From Streptomyces sp. NRRL F-5727 (GTDB lineage: Bacteria > Actinomycetota > Actinomycetes > Streptomycetales > Streptomycetaceae): 64,000 nucleotides of DNA. The translations under genes were made by a program, and so were the position numbers. Location: assembly GCF_000719555.1 (NCBI RefSeq), contig NZ_JOGX01000028.1:11945-75944 (forward strand), read 5' to 3'. The notes under the pieces were generated by a model. That model saw nothing but the letters and a program-made list of their open reading frames with translations. It was not told the origin of the DNA and made no database searches. This document shows, piece after piece, positions 8,068-16,659 of the stretch. Numbering within the stretch: position 1 is the first letter of the stretch; every line of letters begins with the position of its first letter.

Positions 8068-8736
8068 ATGCGTACTTCCGCCGTGGTGTCCGGGGGCCTC
8101 GCCCTGCTGCTGCTCGTGCTCGTGGTGGCCGGCTGGCCCCCGCTGCTCTCCTTCGACCGCGCGGTCGACGAGGCCCTGCACCGCAGCGCCGTCGCCCACC
8201 CGGGCTTCACCCGGGTCAACCGGGTGTTCAGCGACTGGGTGTGGGACCCGTGGACGCTGCGGGCGCTGGCCTTCGCCGTCGTCGTGGTGCTCGCCCGGTC
8301 CGGGCACCGGCGGCTCGCCTGGTGGGTGGCCGGGACGGTGGTGGCGGCGGCCGGGGTGCAGCAGGCGGTGAAGGCGCTGGTCGGCCGGGACCGGCCGGAG
8401 TGGCGCGACCCGGTGGACTCGGCGGCGTTCTCCGCCTTCCCGTCCGGGCACGCGATGACCGCGGCGGTGGTCTGCGGGCTGCTGCTGTGGGTGGTCGCCC
8501 TGGTGGGACGGGAGCCGTGGCGGGGCTGGGGAACGCTGGCCGGGCTCGCGGTCGTCTCGGTGCTCGGGGTCGGCTGGACCCGGCTCTACCTGGGGGTGCA
8601 CTGGCCGTCGGACGTGCTGGCCGGCTGGCTCCTCGGCTGGTCCTGCGTGGCCGTCGCGGTGCTGTCGTACCGCCGGAGCCTCGACCACCGGCCCCTCCCG
8701 GCGGGCACCGGCCCGGACGCGGAGGAGCAGACATGA
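8068..8736 (+). CDS. PAP2 (type 2 phosphatidic acid phosphatase) family protein
   Basis: A 222-residue membrane phosphatase. The three PAP2 motifs are in order: KALVGRDRP, then FPSGHAM, then TRLYLGVHWPSDVLAG. They lie between hydrophobic segments, with an N-terminal span (VSGGLALLLLVLVVAGW). The family removes phosphate from lipid phosphates such as undecaprenyl pyrophosphate or phosphatidic acid on the outer membrane face. The ATG at 8068 is preferred over an upstream in-frame start because a -10 box sits directly before it. The Ser of the usual SRxYxxxH motif is Thr here, a common variant. Confidence 0.87.
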   Translation: MRTSAVVSGGLALLLLVLVVAGWPPLLSFDRAVDEALHRSAVAHPGFTRVNRVFSDWVWDPWTLRALAFAVVVVLARSGHRRLAWWVAGTVVAAAGVQQAVKALVGRDRPEWRDPVDSAAFSAFPSGHAMTAAVVCGLLLWVVALVGREPWRGWGTLAGLAVVSVLGVGWTRLYLGVHWPSDVLAGWLLGWSCVAVAVLSYRRSLDHRPLPAGTGPDAEEQT

Positions 8737-8868
8737 CGAGGCCGCCCGTCCTGGACGATCCCCCGTGTCGCCCAGGGCAGGCGGCCGCCCCGCCGTCGCG
8801 CCACGAGGGCGGGCCGGCGAGCCACGCTGAGTATATTGGCCGAGAGCCAGTCAACGCAGGAGCCCAGC

Positions 8869-9486
8869 ATGACGCCGCGTAGCCCGTCGGTCAACGAAGA
8901 GCTTCGACGGCGTTCCCGGGAGCGGATCCTGGCGGCCACCGTCGAGCTGGTCGGACGGCACGGATACGAGGCCACCACCCTCGGCGACATCGCGGAACGG
9001 GCCGGGGTGGCCCGCGGCCTGGTCTCGTACTACTTCCCCGGCAAGCGCCAGCTGCTCCAGTCCGCCGTGCACCGGCTGATGCACCTCACGCTGGAGGAGG
9101 CGCTGGAGCGCGAGCCGCGCACCGAGGACGGTGCCGAGCGGCTGGCCCGTGCGATCGACGCGATCCTGGGGCTCGCGGTGGACCGGCCGACGCTGATGCG
9201 GACCCACATGGCCGGGATCCTCCAGGCCGAGGGCTTCGTGCGGTGCGAGGAGCAGCAGCGGCTGGCGTTCCTGCTGCGGGACACGGTGGAGCGGTACGGC
9301 TCCGCGGACGTGGACCGGGACTATCCGCTGCTGCGGGCGCTGCTGATGGGCGCGGTGGTGGCGGTGCTGCTGCCGGGGGCGCCGATGCCGATGGCGCGGC
9401 TGCGCGCGGAGCTGTTCCACCGGTACGGCCTGGCCTGGGAGAGCGGCATGCCGCCGGACGGGGGCCCGCCCGACGGCATGCTCTGA
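8869..9486 (+). CDS. TetR/AcrR family transcriptional regulator
   Basis: A 205-residue TetR repressor. The N-terminal helix-turn-helix is about residues 15-60, including ATTLGDIAERAGVARGLVSYYFPGKRQLL. The C-terminal ligand domain has no recognised ligand pattern. CAGGAG precedes the ATG at 8869, and the upstream sequence TATATT (8832-8837) is a good -10. The neighbours are a PAP2 gene on the same strand and a convergent LVIVD gene, so its targets are not obvious. The short inverted repeat TGGC-cgaga-GCCA between the -10 and the start could be an autoregulatory site. Confidence 0.88.
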   Translation: MTPRSPSVNEELRRRSRERILAATVELVGRHGYEATTLGDIAERAGVARGLVSYYFPGKRQLLQSAVHRLMHLTLEEALEREPRTEDGAERLARAIDAILGLAVDRPTLMRTHMAGILQAEGFVRCEEQQRLAFLLRDTVERYGSADVDRDYPLLRALLMGAVVAVLLPGAPMPMARLRAELFHRYGLAWESGMPPDGGPPDGML

Positions 9487-9497
9487 GGCGTCCGGGG

Positions 9498-11024
9498 TCA
9501 GTCCAGGTCGCCGAAGTCCTCGAAGTAGTCCGGCTGGGTCTGGACGTTGAGCTCGTCCATCCGGATCTTCTCCGCGGGGTCGGTGCGGGGGTCGGAGATC
9601 TTCAGGACGTCGAGGCCCCGGGCGATCTCGTTCGAGTAGACGTGGCCGTTGTAGTAGTAGGCGGACCAGGAGCCGCCGGTGGTGAGGGCGGTGGCGGAGA
9701 CCGGGCCGCGGTCGAAGTACCCGATCTCCTTCGGGTGGGCGGAGTCGGTGAAGTCCCAGACGGAGACACCGCCCTGGTACCACGCCTGGACCATGAGGTC
9801 CTTGCCCTTGACCGGGATCAGCGAGCCGTTGTGGGCGACGCAGTTCTCGGTGTTCGCCTGGTGGCGCGGGATCTTGAAGTAGCTGCGGAAGACGAGCTTG
9901 CGGTTCTTGCCCTTGCCGGTGATGTCGTAGACGCCGTTGGCGCCGCGGTTCGGGCCGACGGCCGCGTTGCAGGTGGCGCCGCCGCCACCGCCGAGCTCGT
10001 CGGTGAAGACGACCTTGTTCGCCTTCTGGTTGAAGGTGGCGGAGTGCCAGAAGGCGAAGTTGACGTTGTCCTGGACCTGGTCGAGCACCCGGGGGTGCTC
10101 GGGGTCGGAGACGTCGAAGAGGATGCCGTCGCCCATGCAGGCGCCGGCGGCGAGGTCCTTGCCGGGCAGCACGGTGATGTCGTGGCAGCCGGTGGTCTTG
10201 GAGACGCCCGGGTTGGTCGGGCCGCCGGGGTTGCCGCCGCCGTCGGGGCCCTCACCGGGGAAGAGGACGGGGAAGTTGACGACGCGGGCCTGCTCCGGCG
10301 CCTCGCGGGGCACCTTGATGACCGAGATGCCGTCGTGCGGCGGCCGGCAGTCGGGGAAGGCCGCGTTGGGCGAGTAGGAGGAGACGTACACGTACACGTC
10401 CTTGCGCTGCGGCAGGAGCGTGTGGGTGTGGGAGCCGCAGGCGGTCTCGACGGAGGCGACGTACCTCGGGTTCGTGACGTCGCTGATGTCGAAGATCTTC
10501 ATGCCCTCCCAGGACTCCTTGACGGAGGCGGGCTGCGTCGTGCTGGCGCACGAGTCGTCGCTGCGGGAGGAGTCGGTGGAGAGGAAGAGGAGGTCTCCGG
10601 AGACGGAGATGTCGTTCTGGGAGCCGGGGCAGAGGACCTGGGCGACGGTCTTCGGGGCCTTCGGGTCGCTGATGTCGAAGATCCGGAAGCCGTCGTAGTT
10701 GCCCGCGAAGGCGTACCGGCCCTGGAAGGCCAGGTCGGTGTTGAGGCTCTTGAGCGCGTCCTTGGGGATGTTCGCCAGGAGCTCGATGTTGTCGGTCTTC
10801 ACGATCTCGTCGACGCCGGGTATCTCGCCGCTCTGGATCGCGGCCCGCGCCTCGGCGGCCTGCTCCGCCGAGACCGGCGCCTGGACCGGCGCGTCTCCGG
10901 GGTCGGGGGTGGCGACCGCCGTTCCGGCGGCGAGCAGCGCCGCCAGGAGGCCGGCCGCGGCGGTGGCCGCGCCGAGGCGTCTGATCCGGGAGCGTGGACT
11001 GTGCGGGGTATGCAACGAAGTCAC
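9498..11024 (-). CDS. secreted LVIVD repeat-containing protein
   Basis: A 508-residue exported protein. It has a twin-arginine-like basic N-terminus (RSRIRRLG) followed by a hydrophobic core and an AVA-type cleavage site near residue 38. The mature part is a beta-propeller built of LVIVD-type repeats, seen as recurring DISDP or DVSDP motifs: FRIFDISDPKAPK, MKIFDISDVTNPR, ILFDVSDPEHPR, SVWDFTDSAHPKE and LDVLKISDPRT. Such propellers act as extracellular binding scaffolds, and no catalytic site is evident. The GTG at 11024 follows GGAGG. It is divergent from a DUF305 lipoprotein gene, a pairing I recall from other Streptomyces, which suggests a shared envelope function. Confidence 0.85.
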   Translation of the reverse strand: MTSLHTPHSPRSRIRRLGAATAAAGLLAALLAAGTAVATPDPGDAPVQAPVSAEQAAEARAAIQSGEIPGVDEIVKTDNIELLANIPKDALKSLNTDLAFQGRYAFAGNYDGFRIFDISDPKAPKTVAQVLCPGSQNDISVSGDLLFLSTDSSRSDDSCASTTQPASVKESWEGMKIFDISDVTNPRYVASVETACGSHTHTLLPQRKDVYVYVSSYSPNAAFPDCRPPHDGISVIKVPREAPEQARVVNFPVLFPGEGPDGGGNPGGPTNPGVSKTTGCHDITVLPGKDLAAGACMGDGILFDVSDPEHPRVLDQVQDNVNFAFWHSATFNQKANKVVFTDELGGGGGATCNAAVGPNRGANGVYDITGKGKNRKLVFRSYFKIPRHQANTENCVAHNGSLIPVKGKDLMVQAWYQGGVSVWDFTDSAHPKEIGYFDRGPVSATALTTGGSWSAYYYNGHVYSNEIARGLDVLKISDPRTDPAEKIRMDELNVQTQPDYFEDFGDLD

Positions 11025-11041
11025 TCCGTCCTCCGTGTTTT

Positions 11042-11059
11042 CCGTTCAAAGCTGAACGG
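11042..11059. promoter_or_regulatory. inverted repeat CCGTTCA-N4-TGAACGG between divergent genes
   Basis: A perfect 7-bp inverted repeat with a 4-base centre lies 18 bp before the LVIVD start, inside the 174-bp divergent promoter region shared with the DUF305 gene. It could be an operator that controls one or both genes. No regulator is encoded beside it, so this is inference. Confidence 0.35.
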
Positions 11060-11198
11060 TGCTGGACCCCGGCAGTATGTTCCTTGGCGTGCTCATCCCA
11101 ACAGATGGCAACACGAATGTCATCGACGAATCCGGGCGACCCCCCGGAAAGACCTGCTAGGAACGGCCCCTGTACCGCAAAACCCCCTGGAGGTACCG

Positions 11199-11858
11199 TT
11201 GCTGATCCGCCACCACCACCGGCGTGCCGCCGTCGCCGTGACCGTCGCCGCGCTGGCCGTACTCGCCCTGGGCGCCTGCGAGCCGGACTCCGGCGCCGGC
11301 GACCCGCAGCCCACCTCGACCGGCGCCGCCGCGGCGGTCGTCGTACCGGGCAGACCCGGCGAGCCGGCCCGGCGGGTCTCCCCGGAGGAGGCGGCGAGCC
11401 TGCTCCCCGACGAGCGGCCGAACGGCGCCGACTTCCGGTACGTGCAGATGATGGTCGTCCACCACCGGCAGGCCCTGACGATGACCGCACTGGCTCCCGA
11501 GCGGGCGGGATCGCAGGCGGTCAGGAAGGTGGCGGAGCGGATCGCGGCGGCCCAGCAGCCCGAGATCGGCGCCATGGAGGGGTGGTTGACGACCCACGGC
11601 GGCCCCCGGGACCAGGGCGCGCACGCCCATCACGCGATGCCGGGCATGGCGACCGAGGCGCAGCTCGCGGAGTTGCGGGCGGCGAAGGGCGCGGCCTTCG
11701 ACGAGCTGTTCCTGAGGCTGATGGTGACGCACCACGAGGGCGCCGTGACCATGGCGGCCGAGGTGCTCGGCCAAGGCAACAACGTCCAGGTGGAGGAGAT
11801 GGCGAACGACGTGATCGCGCAGCAGACGGCCGAGATCGGCCGGATGCGGTCGCTGTGA
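11199..11858 (+). CDS. DUF305 domain-containing lipoprotein
   Basis: A 219-residue exported lipoprotein. The signal is basic (LIRHHHRRAA) then hydrophobic, with lipobox LGAC at about residues 25-28. The DUF305 domain follows as a ferritin-like four-helix bundle. Its paired-His helices are seen in YVQMMVVHHRQALTMTALA and LRLMVTHHEGAVTMAAEVL. DUF305 proteins probably bind copper or another metal through these His/Met residues. The TTG at 11199 is chosen because GGAGG precedes it by five bases and it starts the signal peptide exactly. The gene is divergent from the LVIVD gene. Confidence 0.85.
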   Translation: MLIRHHHRRAAVAVTVAALAVLALGACEPDSGAGDPQPTSTGAAAAVVVPGRPGEPARRVSPEEAASLLPDERPNGADFRYVQMMVVHHRQALTMTALAPERAGSQAVRKVAERIAAAQQPEIGAMEGWLTTHGGPRDQGAHAHHAMPGMATEAQLAELRAAKGAAFDELFLRLMVTHHEGAVTMAAEVLGQGNNVQVEEMANDVIAQQTAEIGRMRSL

Positions 11859-11871
11859 CCGCGCGGGCCGC

Positions 11872-12243
11872 TCAGGCCCCCGCCGCCGGGCCGCCGTCCG
11901 CGTCCTGACGGGCGGACTGCGCGTCGGCCGCCGTGAGGACGGTGTCGAGGAGGCCGGGGAAGAGCGCGTCGAGGTCGGCGCGGCGGAGTCCGTTGAGCTT
12001 CGCCGTGCCGCGGTAGTCCTGCCGGATGACGCCGGCCTCGCGCAGCACCCGGAAGTGGTGGGTGGTGGTCGACTTGGTGACCGGGAGGACGAAGTACGAG
12101 CAGCTCAACTCGGTCTCCGCGGCGGCAAGTTCGCGGACGATCCGCAGCCGCACGGCGTCCGAGAAGGCGTGGAGCACCGCCTCCAGGCGGATCTCCTCGC
12201 GCGCCGGGTGCTCCAGGAGGCGGGGGCTGGCGGCGGTCGTCAT
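11872..12243 (-). CDS. ArsR-type winged-helix transcriptional regulator
   Basis: A 123-residue winged-helix repressor. The recognition region is LPVTKSTTTHHFRVLREAGVI, about residues 58-78, preceded by ETELSCSYFV, which carries the only cysteine. The single Cys argues against an ArsR/SmtB-type metal site, so a small-molecule or redox signal is more likely. It is divergent from an Old Yellow Enzyme gene, and two matched dyads lie between them, so it probably represses both itself and the enzyme. The ATG at 12243 was chosen because the longer frame runs into the promoter region. Confidence 0.83.
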   Translation of the reverse strand: MTTAASPRLLEHPAREEIRLEAVLHAFSDAVRLRIVRELAAAETELSCSYFVLPVTKSTTTHHFRVLREAGVIRQDYRGTAKLNGLRRADLDALFPGLLDTVLTAADAQSARQDADGGPAAGA

Positions 12244-12293
12244 GGCGGCGGCTCCGATTTCTCCCGAGGGTCGGTCCGGGACGCTCCTCATTG

Positions 12294-12343
12294 TACGAGA
12301 GTCCTCGTAGTTTGACAGGCGCCGTACTACGATGGGTATCGTA
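12294..12343. promoter_or_regulatory. paired operator dyads around a TTGACA promoter
   Basis: Two inverted repeats of identical design are present: TACGAG-agtc-CTCGTA at 12294-12309 and TACGAT-gggt-ATCGTA at 12328-12343. Their centres are 34 bp apart, about three helical turns, so both face the same side of the DNA. A perfect TTGACA (12312-12317) reading toward the oxidoreductase lies between them, and its -10 (about 12335-12342) would fall inside the second dyad. Repressor binding there would block the promoter. The natural candidate is the adjacent ArsR-type protein. Confidence 0.7.
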
Positions 12344-12404
12344 CGAGCGTCCCGCCGGGCCGCCCCGCGACCGGCGACCCCGCCGTCCCGAAACGGAGTC
12401 CGCG

Positions 12405-13484
12405 ATGAGCACCGCCCTCTTCGAGCCCTACACCCTCCGCTCGCTGACCGTCCCGAACCGCGTCTGGATGGCTCCGATGTGCCAGTACTCGGCGGAGGTC
12501 TTCGGCCCGAACGCCGGGGTCGCCCACGACTGGCACCTCGCCCACTACGGGTCCCGCGCGACCGGCGGTGCCGGCCTGATCCTGGTCGAGGCCACCGCCG
12601 TCGCCCCCGAGGGCCGGATCAGCCCCGCCGACCTCGGCCTGTGGAACGACACCCAGGCCGAGGCCCTGCGCCGGATCGCCTCCTTCGTGAAGGCCCAGGG
12701 CTCCGTCCCCGGCATCCAGATCGCCCACGCCGGCCGCAAGGCCGCCACCGAGCGCCCCTGGCTCGGCCGCGGCCCCGCCGCCGCCGAGGAGGCGTGGCAG
12801 CCCGTCGCCCCGAGCCCGCTCGCCTTCGACGAGGGCTACACGGTGCCGGCCGAGCTCACCGAGGACGGCATCCGGGAGGTCGTCGGGCAGTTCGCCGCCG
12901 CGGCCCGCCGCGCCCGGGAGGCCGGCTTCGAGGTCGTCGAGGTGCACGGCGCCCACGGTTACCTCATCGGCGAGTTCCTCTCCCCGCACAGCAACCACCG
13001 CACCGACTCCTACGGCGGCTCCTTCGAGAACCGGACCCGGCTCGCCCTGGAGGTCGTGGACGCCGTCCGCGCCGTCTGGCCCGAGGAACTGCCCGTGTTC
13101 TTCCGCATCTCCGCCACCGACTGGCTGGAGGACGCGGGCTGGACCCCGGACGAGACCGTCCGCTTCGCCGCGCTGCTGCGCGAGCACGGCGTCGACCTGC
13201 TCGACGTCTCCAGCGGCGGCAACGGCGGCCCCGCGAAGATCCCGGTCGGGCCCGGCTACCAGGTGCCGTTCGCCGCCCGGGTCAAGGCCGAGACGGGGCT
13301 GCCCGTCGCCGCCGTCGGCCTCATCACCGAGCCCGAGCAGGCCGAGAAGATCCTCGCCAACGGCGAGGCCGACGCCGTCCTGCTCGGCCGCGAGCTGCTC
13401 CGCGACGCCTCCTGGCCGCGCCGGGCCGCGCGCGAACTCGGCGGCTCCGCCTTCGCGCCGCCGCAGTACGCCTGGGCGATCTGA
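12405..13484 (+). CDS. NADH:flavin oxidoreductase / Old Yellow Enzyme family (YqjM-like)
   Basis: A 359-residue FMN-dependent ene-reductase of the YqjM-like class. Typical landmarks are VWMAPMCQYSA near the N-terminus (the redox-tuning Cys), IQIAHAGRKA, EVHGAHGYLIGEFLSPHSNHRTD with the active-site HxxH and the FMN-binding SYGGSFENR, and DAVLLGRELLRD at the phosphate site. It reduces activated C=C bonds such as enones, quinones or nitro compounds with NAD(P)H. It has an ACGGAG site and is divergent from its probable ArsR-type repressor, so it is likely induced by an electrophile. Confidence 0.92.
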   Translation: MSTALFEPYTLRSLTVPNRVWMAPMCQYSAEVFGPNAGVAHDWHLAHYGSRATGGAGLILVEATAVAPEGRISPADLGLWNDTQAEALRRIASFVKAQGSVPGIQIAHAGRKAATERPWLGRGPAAAEEAWQPVAPSPLAFDEGYTVPAELTEDGIREVVGQFAAAARRAREAGFEVVEVHGAHGYLIGEFLSPHSNHRTDSYGGSFENRTRLALEVVDAVRAVWPEELPVFFRISATDWLEDAGWTPDETVRFAALLREHGVDLLDVSSGGNGGPAKIPVGPGYQVPFAARVKAETGLPVAAVGLITEPEQAEKILANGEADAVLLGRELLRDASWPRRAARELGGSAFAPPQYAWAI

Positions 13485-13497
13485 CGCCGCCGCCCTC

Positions 13498-13539
13498 CGG
13501 AGACGCCCCGCAACCGCACGGTCACGGGGTGTCTCCGGG
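13498..13539 (+). terminator. stem-loop terminator after the Old Yellow Enzyme gene
   Basis: A 14-bp stem (13498-13511 with 13526-13539, one G-U pair) closes a 14-base loop 14 bp after the stop codon. No U-tract follows, which is usual for Streptomyces terminators. Confidence 0.65.
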
Positions 13540-13608
13540 CGCCGTTGTCAGTGGCCGGGTGCAGACTGGCCCGTATCCGTGACAACGGCGTCCTGGAGGT
13601 GGGCACCC

Positions 13609-14691
13609 ATGCCCGACGTACTTCTCACCGTAGGCACCCGCAAGGGACTCTTCATCGGCCGCAGGCACGACGGGCGCTGGGAGTTCGACGATCCCCACTT
13701 CCCGGCCCAGGCCGTCTACTCGGTGGCCATCGACACCCGGCCGGACACCCCGCGGCTGCTGGTCGGCGGCGACAGCTCCCACTGGGGACCCTCCGTCTTC
13801 CACTCCGACGACCTGGGCCGGACCTGGACCGAACCGCCCGCGCCGGCCGTGAAGTTCCCCCCGGACACCGGCGCCTCCCTGGAGCGCGTCTGGCAGCTCC
13901 ACCCGGCCCCCGCCCACTCCCCCGGCGTCGTCTACGCGGGCACCGAACCGGCCGCGCTCTTCCGCTCGGACGACGGCGGCGCCTCCTTCTCGCTGGTCCG
14001 GCCGCTGTGGGAGCACCCGACCCGCTCCCGGTGGGTGCCCGGCGGGGGCGGCGAGGCGGTGCACACGGTCGTCACCGACCGGCGCGACCCCGACTCCGTC
14101 ACCGTCGCCGTCTCCACCGCCGGCGTCTTCCGCAGCCGGGACGGCGGCGCCTCCTGGGCCCCGGCCAACCAGGGCGTCTCCGCGGTCTTCCTGCCCGACC
14201 CCGACCCGGAGTTCGGCCAGTGCGTCCACAAGATCGCGCAGGACGCGGGCGACCTGGACCGGCTCTACCTCCAGAACCACTGGGGCGTCTACCGCAGCGA
14301 CGACGCCGGCGGCCGCTGGACCGACATCGGCGGGCCGCTCCCCTCCGACTTCGGCTTCGCCGTCGCCGCCCACCCGCACCGGCCCGGCACCGCCTACGTC
14401 TTCCCCATCACGGCCGACTCCGACCGGGTCCCGGCGGACCGCCGCTGCCGGGTCTACCGCACCACGGACGCCGGGACGAGCTGGGAACCCCTCGACCAGG
14501 GCCTGCCGCAGGGCGACCACTACGGCACGGTCCTCCGCGACGCGCTCTGCACGGACGACGCCGACCCGGCGGGCGTCTACTTCGGCAACCGCAACGGCGA
14601 GGTGTACGCCAGCGCCGACGACGGCGACACCTGGCGACTCCTCGCCGAGCACCTGCCGGACGTCCTCTGCGTCCGGGCGGCGGTGATCTGA
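13609..14691 (+). CDS. BNR/Asp-box repeat (sialidase-like propeller) protein
   Basis: A 360-residue beta-propeller without a signal peptide. Six Asp-box motifs (S-x-D-x-G-x-x-W) are visible: SDDLGRTW, SDDGGASF, SRDGGASW, SDDAGGRW, TTDAGTSW and SADDGDTW. The fold is that of sialidases and photosystem-assembly-like propellers, but the sialidase arginine triad is not evident, so the common 'exo-alpha-sialidase' label should not be taken as an activity. The protein may be a cytosolic binding or glycosidase-like scaffold. CTGGAGGTG precedes the ATG at 13609. Confidence 0.82.
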   Translation: MPDVLLTVGTRKGLFIGRRHDGRWEFDDPHFPAQAVYSVAIDTRPDTPRLLVGGDSSHWGPSVFHSDDLGRTWTEPPAPAVKFPPDTGASLERVWQLHPAPAHSPGVVYAGTEPAALFRSDDGGASFSLVRPLWEHPTRSRWVPGGGGEAVHTVVTDRRDPDSVTVAVSTAGVFRSRDGGASWAPANQGVSAVFLPDPDPEFGQCVHKIAQDAGDLDRLYLQNHWGVYRSDDAGGRWTDIGGPLPSDFGFAVAAHPHRPGTAYVFPITADSDRVPADRRCRVYRTTDAGTSWEPLDQGLPQGDHYGTVLRDALCTDDADPAGVYFGNRNGEVYASADDGDTWRLLAEHLPDVLCVRAAVI

Positions 14692-14725
14692 ACTCCCCGC
14701 CGCCTCCGGCCCGTCGGCGACCCGC

Positions 14726-15403
14726 TCAGGGCAGCAGCCAGTCCACCGGCTCGGCGCCCTGGGCGACCAGCATCTCGTTGGCCCGGCTGAACGGCCGGGA
14801 GCCGAAGAAGCCCCGGTCCGCGGAGCGCGGCGACGGGTGCGCGGATTCGACGGCGGGCAGACTCCCCAGCAGCGGACGGGCGTTGCGGGCGTCGCGGCCC
14901 CAGAGGATGGAGACCAGCGGCTTGCCGCGGGCGGCGAGGGCGCGGATGGCCTGCTCGGTGACCTCCTCCCAGCCCTTGTTGCGGTGGGCGCCCGCGTTGC
15001 GCGGGGAGGTGGTCAGCGTCCTGTTGAGCAGCAGCACGCCCTGCCGGGTCCACGGCGTCAGGTCGCCGTTGGAGGGACGGGGGTGACCCAGGTCGGTGTG
15101 CATCTCCCAGAAGATGTTCAGAAGACTGGCCGGCAGCTGCTTGACCTCCGGGGCCACCGCGAAGCTCAGGCCGATCGCCATCCCCGGGGTGGGATAGGGG
15201 TCCTGACCCACGATCAGGACCCGCACGTCGTCGAAGGGCTGCTGGAAGGCGCGCAGGACGTTCGGTCCCGACGGCAGATAGGTCCGGCCCGCCGCGATCT
15301 CCTGCCGCAGGAAGTCGCCCATCTCGGCCACCCGGCCCGCGACGGGCTCCAGGGCCTTCGCCCAACCGGGCTCCACCAGTTCGTTCAACGGTCTCGCAGT
15401 CAC
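14726..15403 (-). CDS. ung: uracil-DNA glycosylase
   Basis: A 225-residue family 1 UDG that removes uracil from DNA and starts base excision repair. The catalytic water-activating loop is GQDPYPTPG. The uracil-binding LLLNRTLT follows, and the DNA-intercalation loop with the catalytic His is [13 protein letters not shown]. Length and motif order are standard. It starts at GTG (15403) with no Shine-Dalgarno, but TAGAGT lies 8 bases upstream, suggesting a leaderless transcript. The gene converges with the propeller gene and is divergent from the BadF-type kinase. Confidence 0.96.
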   Translation of the reverse strand: MTARPLNELVEPGWAKALEPVAGRVAEMGDFLRQEIAAGRTYLPSGPNVLRAFQQPFDDVRVLIVGQDPYPTPGMAIGLSFAVAPEVKQLPASLLNIFWEMHTDLGHPRPSNGDLTPWTRQGVLLLNRTLTTSPRNAGAHRNKGWEEVTEQAIRALAARGKPLVSILWGRDARNARPLLGSLPAVESAHPSPRSADRGFFGSRPFSRANEMLVAQGAEPVDWLLP

Positions 15404-15411
15404 AGTCCGTC

Positions 15412-15417
15412 ACTCTA
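15412..15417 (-). promoter_or_regulatory. -10 box TAGAGT of ung
   Basis: On the minus strand TAGAGT ends 8 bases before the ung GTG. This matches the TAGNNT consensus at the distance expected for a leaderless mRNA. Confidence 0.45.
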
Positions 15418-15492
15418 GCGGCCTACACCGACAACGCCCTCCGCCCTAGACTGCGGGCCCCAGACCCCCATCCGGTGAGGACGGTTGCGAGC

Positions 15493-16488
15493 GTGGAGAC
15501 CCGGAGCGAGCACGCCGGAGACACGGCGGACGCGGTCGTCGTCGGGATCGACTCGGGAGGCTCGGGGCTGCGGATCGCCCTCGCCCGGGCCGCCGACGGC
15601 ACGGTCCTCGACCGGGCGGCCGCGCCCGGGCCCGTGCGGACCGGACCGGGCGGGATCTCCGCCGCCCACTTCCTGGAGTCGGTGCTGCCGGCCGTCGCCG
15701 CGCTGCGGGCCCGCGCCGGGGAGAAGCGCCCGGTGCGCGCCGCCGCCGTCGGCGCCGCCGGCATGGCCACGCTCGGCGAGGAGCTGCGGGCGGTCCTCCC
15801 GGGGGCGTTCGCCGACGCCTGGGGGGTGCGCGCGACCGCGCTCGCCGCCGACGCCGTCACCGCCTACGCCGGGGCGCTCGGCGCGCGGCCCGGCGCGGTC
15901 GTCGCCGGCGGCACCGGTCTGATCGCCCTCGGCACCGACCTGACCGGCTGGCGCCGGGCCGACGGCTGGGGCCACCTGCTGGGCGACTGCGGCGGCGGCG
16001 CCTGGATCGGCCGGGCGGGCCTGGAGGCGGCACTGCGCGCGTACGACGGGCGGCGCGGCGGTTCGGCGGCGCTGCTGGCCCGGGCCGAGAGGCTGCACGG
16101 TCCGGCGGCGCGGCTGCCCGGCGCGCTCTACCCGCGCACCGACCGGCCCGCCGTGCTCGCCGCCTTCGCCCCGGAGGTCGCCGCCTGCGCGGCGGACGAC
16201 CCGGTCGCCGCGGCGATCCTGGAGCGGGCCGCGGAGCACATCGCCGACGCCGCCGGGGCGGCCTGCCCGCCGGGCCCGGAGTCCGTGGTGGCGCTGACCG
16301 GCGGTCTGTTCCGGCTGGGCGAGCCGCTGCTCGTACCGGTGCGGACGGCGCTCGCGGAGCGGCTGCCCGGGGTGCGGACCGTCGCTCCCGCGGGGGACCC
16401 GCTCGACGGTGCGGTGACGCTGGCCGCGGGGCTCGCCGGCGGCGGGATCCGGCTCCCCGAGGACCCCGCGCTGCTCCGGACCGGCTGA
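15493..16488 (+). CDS. BadF/BadG/BcrA/BcrD ATPase family protein (GlcNAc kinase-like)
   Basis: A protein of about 331 residues with the ASKHA sugar-kinase/ATPase fold. The phosphate-1 loop is VVVGIDSGGSGLRIALA, the phosphate-2 region is AVVAGGTGLIALG, and a glycine-rich GWGHLLGDCGGGAWIGRAGL block follows, as in N-acetylglucosamine kinases. Phosphorylation of an amino sugar recovered from cell-wall turnover is the likely role, by family knowledge only. The GTG at 15493 follows GAGGA at a slightly long spacing. A GTG at 15475 is an alternative. TAGACT (15447-15452) is a plausible -10. Confidence 0.85.
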   Translation: METRSEHAGDTADAVVVGIDSGGSGLRIALARAADGTVLDRAAAPGPVRTGPGGISAAHFLESVLPAVAALRARAGEKRPVRAAAVGAAGMATLGEELRAVLPGAFADAWGVRATALAADAVTAYAGALGARPGAVVAGGTGLIALGTDLTGWRRADGWGHLLGDCGGGAWIGRAGLEAALRAYDGRRGGSAALLARAERLHGPAARLPGALYPRTDRPAVLAAFAPEVAACAADDPVAAAILERAAEHIADAAGAACPPGPESVVALTGGLFRLGEPLLVPVRTALAERLPGVRTVAPAGDPLDGAVTLAAGLAGGGIRLPEDPALLRTG

Positions 16489-16645
16489 CCGGGACGCCCC
16501 GGCCGGAAAGGCATCGCCGCTGGTGGAAGGCGTGCCGAAGGTCCGGGCGGCGGTCCGGGCGCGATCCGGCACGCCTCGGACCGGACATACAGGGGCAGAA
16601 GGCGCGGGGTCCTACCTCACCGAACGCCCTCGTCCGCAAAACCAG

Positions 16646-16651
16646 TAGCAT
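16646..16651 (+). promoter_or_regulatory. -10 box TAGCAT of the CbiX-like gene
   Basis: TAGCAT ends 8 bases before the ATG at 16660, with no ribosome binding site between them. This is consistent with leaderless transcription. Confidence 0.45.
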
Positions 16652-16659
16652 GCGGCGCC

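Noticed and set aside
9243..11198. Long plus-strand extension of the DUF305 frame
   Set aside because: The extension lies opposite the LVIVD gene. The signal peptide and GGAGG place the real start at 11199.
13609..14691. Sialidase activity for the Asp-box protein
   Set aside because: Asp boxes define the propeller only. The arginine triad and catalytic Tyr/Glu of sialidases are not evident.
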